Shown here piece after piece: positions 8,010 to 17,710 of a DNA stretch of 20,003 nucleotides. The translations under genes were made by a program, and so were the position numbers. The stretch's first letter is position 1; every line of letters starts with the position of its first letter. The notes beneath the pieces were generated by a model that was given only the letters and a program-made list of their open reading frames with translations, searched no databases and had not been told where the DNA came from. This DNA comes from UBA6164 sp964527325 (GTDB taxonomy: Bacteria > Patescibacteriota > Gracilibacteria > BD1-5 > UBA6164): positions 1 to 20,003 of the forward strand of contig CAZGNU010000029.1 in assembly GCA_964527325.1 (NCBI GenBank), given 5' to 3'.

Positions 8010-8960
8010 TTACATTATCTCACTTCCAGCAACCAACTTACTTGTCTTACCCTCTAAATTTTCATTTAAATAAACTAGTTTTGAGTTATCACTATCTCAT
8101 ATATTTCAAAGTGTTTCAATTCTTGATGAATCAAGTAAGAATTGTAATACTTTTTCAGCGTTTAGTGTATCATCAGTCATTTTTATTAAATCTACTGATT
8201 CTTTAAATCAATCTGCAATCTTCATTCTTTGACCTGCCATACCTTCTCAAAGAAGTATTTTAGATTCTTTTTCTGCTTCTGCTTCCTTTACTTGCATTAT
8301 CTTTTTAGCTTCTGCTTCATTTAATGCAGCTTCTTTAAATTTTTCAGTTTCAATAATTTTATTCATAGCTGACATAACTCTATCCTCAAGTTTTACATCT
8401 CTTACTTGAATAGAATCAAGTTTATAACCAAATGATGATAACTTTTCTCTTAATCTTGCTTCAATTGCTTCTCAAATTTCTTCTCTTTTTGCAAATATAT
8501 TTTTATGAGTAAACGTAACTATCATTGCTCTTAATTGTTCGTCAATAGTAGCTCTCATCATTGTTTTTGGATCTTCTATAGAATATATTGATTTATATAT
8601 ATTACCCTCAACTGAATTATCTTCATTATCATTAACATAATATATAACATTTAATCCAATATACGCAGTAACATTATCCTGAGTAACTCATTCAACTTCA
8701 ACAGGAAAGTTTTTTCTAAATAAGTCTTGCATTTTTGTTCTAGTTATAAAAGGAATAACTAAATTGAATCATTGTCTTAAAATTCATGTAAATTTACCAA
8801 AAACCTCCTTACTTCTAACTGTATTAGGTTTTACTATAACCACTCATGAAATATGTAAAAATAGGAAATATAATGTACCTATAACATATCAAGCACCATC
8901 TGGAATCATAAATAATCCAGCTCAAATTAACAACTCTATTGTCAATATAATTGCTCACAT
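8010..8960 (-). CDS. SPFH/band-7 (stomatin-like) membrane protein
   Basis: A 316-residue protein with hydrophobic segments in residues 1 to about 40, then an SPFH domain. The domain shows VVIVKPNTVRSKEVFGK, the GFNLVIPFITR step typical of stomatin/prohibitin (GLHFKIP in others), and QDNVTAYIGLNVIYYVND. It continues with TIDEQLRAMI and GYKLDSIQVRDVKLED. An Ala/Glu/Lys-rich helix follows, as in flotillin/stomatin tails. Members oligomerise on membranes and often modulate proteases such as FtsH. No NfeD or protease partner is adjacent. The gene is divergent from the unknown gene at 9089 and ends at the bidirectional terminator. Start chosen at the only upstream ATG before the hydrophobic segment. 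Confidence 0.85.
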
Positions 8961-9024
8961 AAAATATATAATTAAAAAATAATATTTAGATTATATAATT
9001 ATTTTCGAATTTCCAAAATAAAAA

Positions 9025-9052
9025 TTGATAAAAATAAAAAAATATATATTAT
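9025..9052 (+). promoter_or_regulatory. Candidate promoter for the 9089 gene
   Basis: TTGATA at 9025-9030 and TATTAT at 9047-9052, with a 16-bp spacer, lie about 36 bases before the ATG. The same -10 and spacer are seen upstream of the response-regulator and RNase III genes. Confidence 0.4.
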
Positions 9053-9088
9053 AACATATGTAAAATATTATTTGATAAAAAAACAAAT

Positions 9089-9697
9089 ATGTCTATTGAA
9101 GCTTGATCTCTAAAAGAAGAAGAAAATAAAAAAAAGAAAATTTCAGAAAAGCAACAAAAAGAAAATAATAGAAAAATTGCGGAACATCATAAAATTAAGG
9201 AAAAGATTTGAGTAGAAATCGAAGCAGAAGAAAATTTACTTGACTTAAAAGAGCTTGTAGAATTAGGTGTTATATCAAAGGAAACTGCTGAAAAAGTTGC
9301 TTCATGAAATGATATTAATGAGGAAGTAATTAATGATATTTTTGAAAAAATTGATGAATTGGAAAATATAAAAGATATAGATAAATATTTACCACCTGAA
9401 TTAAGGATATCACACGATGATTATATAAAGGCATTACATGATGACATTTTTAGAGTTCAAATGCTTACAAAACTAGATTCAGCTTTAACTTTATTAGCAG
9501 AACAAATTAATCCTAATTCAACTGGATGAGTTAATTTATTTTCATGATTTTTAACAGTTTTAGATAAAAATCTTATTATCGTTCAAGAAAATACTATTGA
9601 TGTAAAGGACTCTCTTCAAGAAGTTGAAAAAAAGAAATTTTGAAAGAAAAAGGATAATGGAACTCTATGGCAAAAATTTATAGATTTTATAAAATAA
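9089..9697 (+). CDS. Unknown soluble protein, charged and helical
   Basis: 202 residues under code 25; family not recognised. Residues 1-50 are very rich in Lys and Glu and likely form a coiled coil. The middle is acidic with short repeated turns (LVELGVISKETAEKVAS, then NDINEEVINDIFEKIDEL). The C-terminal half is mixed alpha (DDYIKALHDDIFRVQMLTKLDSAL), with a hydrophobic GGVNLFSGFLTVL patch and a basic tail. There is no signal peptide or clear membrane segment. It has its own candidate promoter and is divergent from the SPFH gene. The membrane-protein gene at 9721 follows after 23 bases, so it may lead that run. Confidence 0.7.
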
Positions 9698-9720
9698 TTA
9701 TTTAGTAACTAAAAATATAT

Positions 9721-10593
9721 ATGTTTTCAATTATATGATGAATTTTTTGAACAATACTTGGTTCAGTTTCAAGTTGATATTACAAAAAAGCATTGACTCA
9801 ATCAACATTATCTAAACCAATGTTTAAATTTTTTGTTTATTTGTTTTGAGCAATAAATATTTGAATTTTATTATACTTTTTTTGATTTGAAAAAGAAATT
9901 ATAACTAATTATAAAATTTTAATTATACTTTTTTTATTAGCTTTTTCATGAGTATGATGATCAATTTTACATTTAGTAATCCTAAAAAATGCTAAACTAT
10001 CCGAACTTCTTCCATATGAAGACTTAGATAAATTATTTGTTATAATTTTTTGATATTTTTTATTTTTTTGAACTAATAATGGTTCTTCTATAATTACACT
10101 GGCTGTAGCTATATTAACTTTAGTATTAGTAATTGCTTTTACAATAGATTTTAAAAACCTTAAAGTACCAAAAAATATTTGAATTTTAATTTTTTATAAA
10201 TTACTTAGATCTGTTATAACATTAACTACATGATATGTCTTAATTTCTTACGAAAGTAGCACAATTTATACATCCAATTGGATATTTGAGTTACTAGTGT
10301 ATATAATAATTATATTTGCAATGGGAGACTCTTTTAAATCTATAGCATCTCAAACAAAATGATTTTATATTAGTAGATTTAATGCAGTTTTTTTCTGAAT
10401 AATCTCCTGAATAATATCTTTATTTTTAATTAAAGAATTATGAGTAATAGTATGAACATTATTTTGATTCTTGTGAATTGCTACAAGTATATTTTCAATG
10501 AAGTTAATCCTTAATGATTCTCCTACAAAAAAGCAAATTCTTCTTGCCTTGATGGTTATTCTACTAATTTGAATATGATATTTTTATAAATAA
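9721..10593 (+). CDS. Multi-pass membrane protein, EamA/DMT-like (paralog 1)
   Basis: 290 residues, almost all hydrophobic, with about ten predicted membrane segments. The size and layout fit the drug/metabolite transporter (EamA) superfamily, but no decisive motif is seen. The N-terminus is GGIFGTILGSVSSGYYKKAL, and the protein ends in a short basic turn (TKKQILLAL) and a last helix. It is related to the next gene: both share FK-x-LK/L-PKNI in the middle loop and a KK-x-LL-AL/TL final helix. The next ATG lies 8 bases downstream, so they are co-transcribed. Substrate unknown; the pair could form a heterodimer (inference). Confidence 0.7.
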
Positions 10594-10601
10594 TATTTTA
10601 T

Positions 10602-11438
10602 ATGTTTACAGCAATAATTGCTACTTTTATAAGCTGAATAGATAATATTTTCTGGAAAAAATCTTTGTGATACAATATCTGATGAAAAATGCATGATATT
10701 TTAAGTTACCCAGTAGCTTTTCTAATTATTATTTATTTTTTTTATAGCTGAATTGATCTATCAAAAGTTGATTATATATTAGCTGGTTCTGCTTTTATTC
10801 TTCTATTTATTGGTATTTTTAAAACTCAAATTCGGCAATGAATATATAGAGAAGAAAAAATTTCAGTAATAGTTCCATATACAAACGTAAATAAGGTTCT
10901 TTCAATTATTCTAGCTTTCTTTGTGTTTTCAGATGTTTCTAAAACATCACTTTTAATCACAATTTTAGCAATTATAGTAGTAATAATATTTTCTATAAAT
11001 TTTAAGACCTTTAAACTACCAAAAAATATCACAAAAATGCTAATAGTAGAGACTGTTACTGCCTTAACATTAGTTTGGACATGATGGCTTATTAGTAATT
11101 ATTGAGAAAAATTATATTTCATATTTTCATGAATCTCGTGAGCTTTTATTTTAATGATATTAATAACTATCTTATGAGAATTTAAAACTATTAAATGACA
11201 ACCAAAAAGTTTTTGGATAAACAGGTATATATGATCAATTTGATGGTTTGCATGGTTTTTAAGTCTTGTAGTTATCAGTAATTTATGACTATCTGTTTCA
11301 ATCATATTATCATTCTTTTGAATATGAATTACATTACTTTTAGCGTTTATTTTTTTGAAGGACAAACCTTCTAAAAAAGATCTATTATTAACGTTAATAG
11401 TAACTGTATTAGTTTGATTAGCTTTTTTATATAGATAG
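10602..11438 (+). CDS. Multi-pass membrane protein, EamA/DMT-like (paralog 2)
   Basis: 278 residues with about ten hydrophobic segments. The YREEKISVIVPYTNVNKVLSIIL stretch, where a charged loop leads into a helix with a conserved-looking Pro, resembles the EamA half-repeat. FKTFKLPKNI and the final KKDLLLTL helix match the upstream paralog. It lies 8 bases after paralog 1 and 5 bases before the MFS remnant. Function is not recognised beyond a likely small-molecule exporter or permease fold. Confidence 0.7.
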
Positions 11439-11443
11439 ATATA

Positions 11444-12257
11444 ATGTTCAACCTAACAAAACAAAAATTTAACAAATTTCCTGAATCAAACAGAAGCATG
11501 GTCTACTTAATGTGGATTTATGGATTTTGAAATCTTATTTCAACGCTATTTATTAGTATTTATGTTTTTAAATTAGAAACAAATATATCACATGTAATTA
11601 ATTATAATATTTTATTTTTTGCAACTGTTTTTCTAGGATTTAGTTGAATTGGATACTTGTTTTCTATAGCAAAAATAAATATCAGAAATATGTATTATGT
11701 TTGATACATACTTTTCATCATTTCTTTTGTTTTTTTGTTTTTTTTAAAAGGAAATATTTTTTGAACTTATATATTCTGACTTATATATTGATTATGATTT
11801 TGAGCATTTCGGTGTGCAGTTCATGCAAATGAATTAGTAAATATAAAAGATAAAGACAGAGATTTTTTTTCATCAATGATATCTGCATGAGGAAATATTC
11901 TTCAAATTGTTACACCATTAATAGTTACAGCAATTTTTCTTATTGCAAATTATTTAAATATTAATGGATACCATATATTGTTTATAATTATTCCTATAAC
12001 TTATTTAATTAGTTTTTTGTTTTACTTTTAATGTTTATTGATACATATTTTTTAGTCTTGCATTAATTATAATTCATCCTTTATTTCGTGTATCAGAACA
12101 TGTTTATGATTTAAAAATTATGGATAGTATCAAAAATAAGAAATCAGACTTTTTTCCTTCAATGCTTTTAAGGGAAGTAAATATTGTTTCAGCAAGAATA
12201 TCTACATTATTAGCTTGTTTGTATTTAACAACATATTATATAGATGATTTGCATTAA
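11444..12257 (+). pseudogene. Degraded MFS-type transporter (frameshift and internal deletion)
   Basis: The first frame gives 195 residues (11444-12031) with about six membrane helices, like the N-terminal half of a major facilitator permease. It includes GFGAFRCAVHANELVNIKD, then DFFSSMISAGGN. It ends in a T-rich tract at a TAA. Moving one base near 12013-12029 opens a second frame to the TAA at 12255-12257, encoding YGYIFFSLALIIIHPLFRVSEH and DFFPSMLLREVN. That piece mirrors the TM4-TM5 region of the first half, so it should be TM10-TM11. Helices 7-9 and 12 appear to be missing. The whole is about 270 residues against about 400 for an intact permease. A sequencing error in the poly-T could explain the shift but not the missing helices. 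Confidence 0.6.
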
Positions 12258-12300
12258 TAAAAAATATAAATAATATTCAAATAATAAAATTAAATAAAAT

Positions 12301-13683
12301 ATGAACAACTTTAAAGAAAACAAAATATTTGTAAGACCAAACTTTTGGCAAGACATACAAAGCTCAAGTAAAAAATATGCACATATAATAATGATAGCTA
12401 CAAAGCCTGATATAATTAAACAGGCTCCACTATACCTAGAATTAAAAAAGAGGGGAGAATTGGTGATTTTAGTGCATACAGGACAGCATTATGATTATAA
12501 TCTAAGTAAGTGAGTACTTGCTGAGTTTGAGATGCATGTTGATTTAAATCTGAATATTTATGGAAAAATACATAAAAAATTTAGTCTTGTTATTGAAAGA
12601 TTAGGTGATTTTTTAATTGATTTATCTGAAAATTATAAAAAAATTCCTGTTCCATACGTACATTGAGATACTATGACAGCTACAACTGCGGACAAAGCTG
12701 CTTTTTTAAATAAATTTGCAGTTGTTCATGTAGAAGCATGAATTAGAACATTTACACCAAGTCAAAAATTTTATCATAAATTATTTAATGATTATTCTGA
12801 GTGAAAATTTGATTGGGGTAAATATTATAAAAAATTACAAAACTTTGAAATATATGAAACTGGAAGTATTGAACCATATCCAGAACAATTTGATACTAGA
12901 TGAATAGAGGCTTCAACTTGATTATTTGCTGCACCAGTTGAACTTTACAGAAAAACTCTAATAAATGAATGATTTCCTGAAAAACATATAAAAGTAGTAG
13001 GGAATACTGTGGTTGATGCTATTGAAATTTCTAGACAAAAGGTTTGTAGATCAAATGCATTTGAAAAATTTCCAAATATGAAGTGAAATGATTTCCTTTT
13101 TATAACTATTCATAGAAGAGAAAATACAGAAAAAAAAGAAAGATTTTTAGTTATTTATAATGCGATTAAAAAATTAATTGAAAATTGAGTATATGTATGT
13201 TTTTTATGACTATATGCCTCGGAATTTGCAATTGACAATTATTGATTAAGAGAAGATATTGAAAAATTAACTAAAAAACACAAGAAAAACTTTGCATATT
13301 GACCAGCATTATCTCATCACGCTGAAGTAATTGATATGATAAGTAAGGCCTGAGCTGTTGTTACTGACAGCTGAAGTATGCAAGAAGAAGCAAACATAGT
13401 TTGAGTACCATGTGTTACTGTTAGATTTTGATCTGATAGAACAGAAACTATCCTAGAATGAGCAAATATCATAGCTCCACCAATAAATTCTAATCTTATA
13501 TATGATATAGTTAAATGAGCTATTGCAAACAAAAAAATGACGGAAAAAAATCACCTTTACTGAAAAGATGTATCTATAAAAATAGTTGATGAAGTACTCA
13601 AAATGCTAAAAAAAGACTGAAAACTATTTAAATATGATGATGAAAGACTTAATTTAGAACAATATTTTAATCGGAAAATTTAA
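12301..13683 (+). CDS. wecB: UDP-N-acetylglucosamine 2-epimerase
   Basis: 460 residues of the WecB/MnaA family, which interconverts UDP-GlcNAc and UDP-ManNAc for surface polysaccharides. Motifs: MIATKPDIIKQAPL at the start, HTGQHYD, VHGDTMTATT with its catalytic Asp, HVEAGIRTF with its catalytic Glu, and GNTVVDAIE. ITIHRREN carries the catalytic His. TDSGSMQEEA and the VRFGSDRTET step bind UDP. It is about 80 residues longer than usual (about 375). The excess is mainly an insertion after HVEAGIRTF (SQKFYHKLF through YETGSI) plus N- and C-terminal tails. There is no Shine-Dalgarno. It stands alone, convergent with the minus-strand signalling operon. ManNAc could feed an envelope glycan alongside the wall genes (inference). 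Confidence 0.9.
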
Positions 13684-13704
13684 AAAAATAATATTTATTT
13701 TTTT
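13682..13704. terminator. Weak AT-only bidirectional terminator
   Basis: AAAAAAATAA (13682-13691) and TTATTTTTTT (13695-13704) are complementary around TAT. They lie exactly between the convergent stops of the epimerase (13683) and the coiled-coil gene (13703). Pairing is A:T only. Confidence 0.4.
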
Positions 13705-14647
13705 ATTTTATACTATCCCTAAATTCTTCTAATTTATTTAGTGCAATATTGTAAGTTTGAATTTTTTTATCTAATACACTTGAGCTTAATTCAATTTCAA
13801 GTCAAAAAGTTTGATCAATATCTTTTTTTTCAAGATTTTCAAGCTTAATTTTTATTTTTGAAATAGTTTTATTTAGTACCTTAACTTTTAAGTTGCTTTT
13901 CAATTTTTGAAATGATTCATTTTCACTTAAATTTTGAATTTTTTCTGCCAACCTTTGTTCTATTACTTTTTTTATATTTTCATTAATAAAATCTCTATGT
14001 TCTTGAATTTTTGATTCTATATTTTCTACTTTTGTATTTAAAATTTCTTTTTTTTGAATAATATCAGTTTCAACATCACTTTGTTCATTAAAAATTTCAG
14101 TATCAAGCTTTATATATTCTAAATATTTATTTTTAAAATCTCAATCAATATAAGGAATTAATCACGAAAAAAACATTCTTTTTTCTTCAAGTAAGAGCTT
14201 TCTTTCTTCTAGTACTGGTAATCAATTTTCAGCATTTTCAAACAAAGCTAATTCTATTCTATTTTTATTTGTAATATAATTTTGAACTAATATCCTAATT
14301 TTACCTGACTCTACTAATGTTAAATCCTTTCTAAGAAAATTTTTCAATTCATAATTTGTATTTAAGATTTTTAAATCATTATCTAAACGATTATCTTCTT
14401 GATCTAGAACATAAATATTTTCTTTTAGTTCCTTAATTGTCTTAGATGAGTCCAAAATAGCTAATTCATCGTAATATGAATTAGAAATATTATAAAATCA
14501 TATGGCAATCATTACCAATAATGTCAAAAAAAACTTAATAATAATGTCTAAATTAAAATTAAAGAAATTAGGGAAACGCTTAGAATTAATTGGCTTTAAC
14601 CTATTTTTCCCTAACTTAAATATATAGTATTCATTATCTAAACAAAT
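13703..14647 (-). CDS. Membrane-anchored coiled-coil protein of unknown function
   Basis: About 315 codons. A basic N-terminal tail (LGKNRLKPINSKR) leads to one membrane helix (IIIKFFLTLLVMIAIGFYN). A long Lys/Glu/Asn-rich coiled coil follows, probably outside the membrane, with only a handful of glycines. No family recognised. It is the last gene of a minus-strand operon, 38 bases after the histidine kinase stop, which suggests a role in the same signal or envelope response. The start is unclear: between the in-frame stop at 14654-14656 and the first in-frame ATG at 14512 (inside the membrane helix) there is no ATG, GTG or TTG. I placed the start at an ATT (14647). A non-standard start or a sequence error are both possible. 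Confidence 0.65.
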
Positions 14648-14685
14648 TCAAATTTATAATGTGAATTTATTGTGAAGATAAGTTA

Positions 14686-16011
14686 TTACAGATATATCTT
14701 AAAAGTAAACCCCTTTCCCTTATCAGATTTTATTTCATGTTTCCAGCCATGCGAAATAATTATTTTACTTATAATACTTAATCATACTCATATTCACCTA
14801 GATTTAATATCTCAGCTTTTTTCAATATTACCTTGATAAAATTTTTCTGTTAAAAATGGAACCTCAGAATTTTTTATTCATACTCAATTATCAGAGAAAT
14901 CTATATAATTCTTAGTAATAATTATTTTTAATAAAGTGTTTTTTCATGCATATTTTAAAAAATTTCATATTATATTATGAACTACTTGTATAAATAAATC
15001 CTTATCGATTTTTTTAACTAGATTATCATCTCATGTTACCTTAATTCTTTGCTTATTTTGTTTTAAGCTTTTTTTATGAGTTTCAGCTAAATTTTTAATT
15101 ATTTCTGAAAGATTATGCTCTGTTGTAATTAAACTCAATTTTTTCCTATCATTCTTCTCATAATCCATTATTCTGTTTACAAGCGATATTAATCTAGTCA
15201 TCTCACTAGTAATTGAATTAAGATTTTTTTGATCTAACCTAATAACTCAATCTGAAATTCATTCCAAATAACATTGAATAGATGTAATAGGAGTTTTTAA
15301 TTCATGTGAAATATCTGCAAGTAGTCTGGATCTAATTTCTTCTTGCATATTTAGTTTTCTATTTAGCTTATTTATAGCCGATACAAGTAATCATATTTCA
15401 TCTTTTTTATTATAATATTTTATTTGTATACTATTATCATCTCATATTATATTTTTACTACTAATTGCTTTTTTTATACTTTCTGTTGCGTCATTTATAG
15501 GATAAATTGTTTTCTTTATAAAAATCATTAATCATATAACTAAAATTATTATTGCAAAAATATTTGTAATCAACATAGAAATTGCCATTTTATTAACAAA
15601 ATCATACTCTAGAGATTCTTTGTTTCTCAAAGCTTCTAAAACTTTAGAAAAATTATCAGTTGGAATAATTTCCTCAATATACTTTGGAGCAATACCACTT
15701 TTAACTAAATAATTTATTACTACATCAATATTTTTTTGTTTTGTAAGAGGAATTTTTCAATCATTATTTTCTAAAAGTTCAAAAAACTCTATTTCTGTAT
15801 CAGTAAAAATACTATCAATATCATCAATAGTTTGCTTTTCAATAACGTTGTTAATATAATCAATTGTTATCTCATCTCTAAGTTGAATTTTTTCGTTAAG
15901 ATAACTTGATAAATAAGAAGAATAAAAAACATAAAAAGCAATAATATTTATTCATGCAATAAATATTATACTTACCAATAAGGAAATAATAAATTTTTTA
16001 GATAATGTCAT
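14686..16011 (-). CDS. Sensor histidine kinase
   Basis: 441 residues. TM1 is near residues 5-30, followed by a 130-residue extracytoplasmic sensor region. TM2 (LITNIFAIIILVIGLMIF) follows, then a HAMP-like linker. The H-box DISHELKTPITS places the phospho-accepting His at 236. The ATP domain has the N-box (HNIIGNFLKYAG), G1 (DFSDNGVGI), F-box (FLTEKFYQG) and G2 (RGIGVGLSI, then SDKGKGFTF). All catalytic boxes are present, and many of their glycines are TGA. It should autophosphorylate and pass phosphate to the regulator encoded just upstream, whose stop lies 12 bases before this ATG. The sensor region resembles nothing I recognise. Confidence 0.92.
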
Positions 16012-16023
16012 TTTTTTAATTTT

Positions 16024-16689
16024 CTATATATTAATTCTGTATCATTCTCATCTAATAGTGAGTATAAAATCTTTTATTCAAATTTTTCTTCTAAGATTTT
16101 TAATATGTGTATCAATAGTTCTATCATATATATATTTATCATATCAAATTATCTCTGTCATAATTGTTTCTCTTGTAACAATACCACCATTCTCATCAAT
16201 TAATTTTTTCAATATATCATATTCATTTCATGTTAAAGAAATTGATTTCCCCTTTACTTTAACAGTTTTTTTACTTGTATTTATGACTACTCATCAGCAA
16301 GTTGTTTTATCACTATCCTGAGAATCATCAGAAATTCTTCTTGTAATTGTTTTAATTCTAGCAAGCAATTCTCTAGGTGAAAAAGGCTTAGCAATATAAT
16401 CATCAGCTCAAATTTCTAATCAATTAATTCTATCAAGTTCACTTGACCTTGCAGTTAACATAATAATTGGAATACTTGAAAATTTTCTAATTTCTTCAGT
16501 AATTTGTATTCAATCTTTTCCAGGTAAATTTATATCCAAAATAACAATATCTGGATTTATTTTTTTCATTTTTTTAATTGCCTTATTTCATTCATAATGT
16601 AAAAAAACATCGTAATTTGAATTTTCAAGGTACAATTTTAGAGATGAAGATATTCATTTATCATCTTCTATTATTAATATTTTGTTCAT
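16024..16689 (-). CDS. OmpR/PhoB-family response regulator
   Basis: 221 residues. The receiver domain has the acidic pocket IIEDD (residues 6-10), the phospho-acceptor D52 in VILDINLPG, T in IMLTARSSE and K in DDYIAKPFSPRELLAR. The C-terminal winged helix has LTGNEYDILKKL, then TIDTHIKNLRRKIG and TIRGEGYRI, the OmpR-type DNA-binding signature. It is the first gene of the operon regulator-kinase-coiled-coil protein on the minus strand, so it likely controls its own operon and envelope genes. Length matches the family. Confidence 0.93.
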
Positions 16690-16721
16690 ATTTTTTATTA
16701 CAAATAGCTATAATTAAGCGT

Positions 16722-16749
16722 ATAATACCTTTTTTTAATTTTTTTTCAA
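16722..16749 (-). promoter_or_regulatory. Candidate promoter of the two-component operon
   Basis: On the minus strand, TTGAAA (16749-16744) and TATTAT (16727-16722) are separated by 16 bases. The predicted start gives a leader of about 25 bases before the ATG at 16689. The layout matches the candidates upstream of the 9089 and 17711 genes. Confidence 0.5.
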
Positions 16750-16827
16750 ATTAAATTTGCATTTTCTATAAAAAATAATAAAATCCTGTCTGTAAAAAAC
16801 CTGTTTATTATTTAAATATCCAATATT

Positions 16828-17040
16828 ATGGCTTTTTGACCAAAGAAAAAACATTCTAAATCAAGATCTAAAACTAGAACTAGTAACTGGACTAAATTAA
16901 CTGCTAAAAAGTTAAAAGATAGAGTAATGTTAAATAAGGATGGTTCTGCTTTAGCTCATTTTGCTTCAGAAGATGGTACATATAATGGTAGAACTGTTAT
17001 TACACCAAAAACAAAAAAATCTAACACTACTAGAGTATAA
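16828..17040 (+). CDS. rpmF: Ribosomal protein bL32
   Basis: 70 residues. The N-terminus MAFGPKKKHSKSR followed by TSNWTKL matches the bL32 pattern (MAVPKKK-SKSR, then W-KL). The C-terminal DGTYNGRTVI matches the family's GYYNGR ending. The zinc-binding cysteines of many bL32 proteins are absent (no Cys at all), so this is a zinc-independent form. bL32 is a large-subunit protein near the exit tunnel. One glycine is TGA, placed right after MAF. It is followed by repeat copy C and then nusB. Confidence 0.88.
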
Positions 17041-17044
17041 TTTT

Positions 17045-17091
17045 AAAAAACCTCTCTCTTGAATTCTCTCTCCTTATCAGGAGAAAGAGGC
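17045..17091 (-). repeat. Stem-loop repeat, copy C (intergenic, inverted)
   Basis: Read on the minus strand: GCCTCTTTCTCCT, loop GATA, AGGAGAGAG, AATTCAAGAGAGAGG, TTTTTT. It is the same layout as copy B in the opposite orientation, lying between the bL32 and NusB genes. It ends in six Ts on the minus strand. On the plus strand the hairpin follows the bL32 stop by 10-50 bases and might act as a weak terminator or processing site. Confidence 0.75.
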
Positions 17092-17120
17092 TTCAAAATT
17101 TGTAAAACCTAATTATAAAT

Positions 17121-17597
17121 ATGGAAGTTAAGGTAAATAGAAAAAAAACTAGAAAACTTCTTTTTCAAGAATTATATTCTATGTCATTCAATAAATTTGA
17201 CTCAAAATCTTTTAATGAGTCATTTTTTGACGAAGTGTTTTCTTTTACTAAGGACGAAAAATACCTTGAGGAAATGATTAAAATAATTACTTTTTATGAA
17301 AATTTTTTTATTCATGTATTAAAAAAACATTCTCCAAAATTTAAAATTGAAACTATGAGTTTATCCTATGTAATACCAATATATATATGATTAGCTGAAA
17401 TGTTTTTTTTAACTGAAGAAATTCCATGAAAAGTATCAATTAATGAAGCGGTGGAAGTTTCTAAGGTATACTGAGATGATTCATCAAAAAAAGTAGTAAA
17501 TTGAGTATTAAATAAAGTATTTAAAAATTATGAAGAATTAGTGAAAATAAAGAATGACGATTATAGTAGTATAAATGAAAGTTGTTTTAAAAATTAG
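17121..17597 (+). CDS. nusB: Transcription antitermination factor NusB
   Basis: 158 residues, the expected size. Early KTRKLLFQELYSMSF matches the family's R-x-x-ALQ-LY start. The C-terminal half carries the family block: AEMFFLTEEIP, INEAVEVSKVYG and KVVNGVLNKVF (family: INEAVELAK-FG, FVNGVLD). NusB binds NusE/S10 and boxA RNA in antitermination and rRNA processing. Placement after bL32 and before rnc fits a housekeeping RNA cluster. The leader is A-rich with no Shine-Dalgarno, and a strong terminator follows. Confidence 0.85.
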
Positions 17598-17602
17598 TTA
17601 TA

Positions 17603-17644
17603 AAAACTCTCTGAAATTTTAGAGAGTTTTTTAGAGAGTTTTTT
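17603..17644 (+). terminator. Terminator after nusB, with duplicated 3' arm
   Basis: AAAACTCTCT (17603-17612), an 8-base loop and AGAGAGTTTT plus TT form a classic hairpin with T-run. The right arm and T-run (TTAGAGAGTTTTTT) are then repeated once (17631-17644), so the left arm can pair with either copy. Confidence 0.8.
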
Positions 17645-17645
17645 C

Positions 17646-17673
17646 TTTACTTTTTAATCAAAAAAACTATTAT
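17646..17673 (+). promoter_or_regulatory. Candidate promoter of the rnc-yggT-ftsW run
   Basis: TTTACT (17646-17651) and TATTAT (17668-17673) with a 16-bp spacer lie about 38 bases before the rnc ATG and directly after the nusB terminator. Confidence 0.4.
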
Positions 17674-17710
17674 AGAAAAAGTAAAATAATATTAAAAATT
17701 ATACAAATAA

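Noticed and set aside
11444..12257. Programmed ribosomal frameshift joining the two MFS pieces
   Set aside because: No clear slippery heptamer with a downstream structure was seen, and helices are missing even after joining, so decay or error is simpler.
12301..12513. Short ORF as a separate small protein
   Set aside because: It is simply the first 70 codons of the UDP-GlcNAc 2-epimerase before the first TGA-glycine.
1445..17091. CRISPR array from the three related repeats
   Set aside because: The copies are kilobases apart, in both orientations and divergent; there is no spacer structure and no cas gene.
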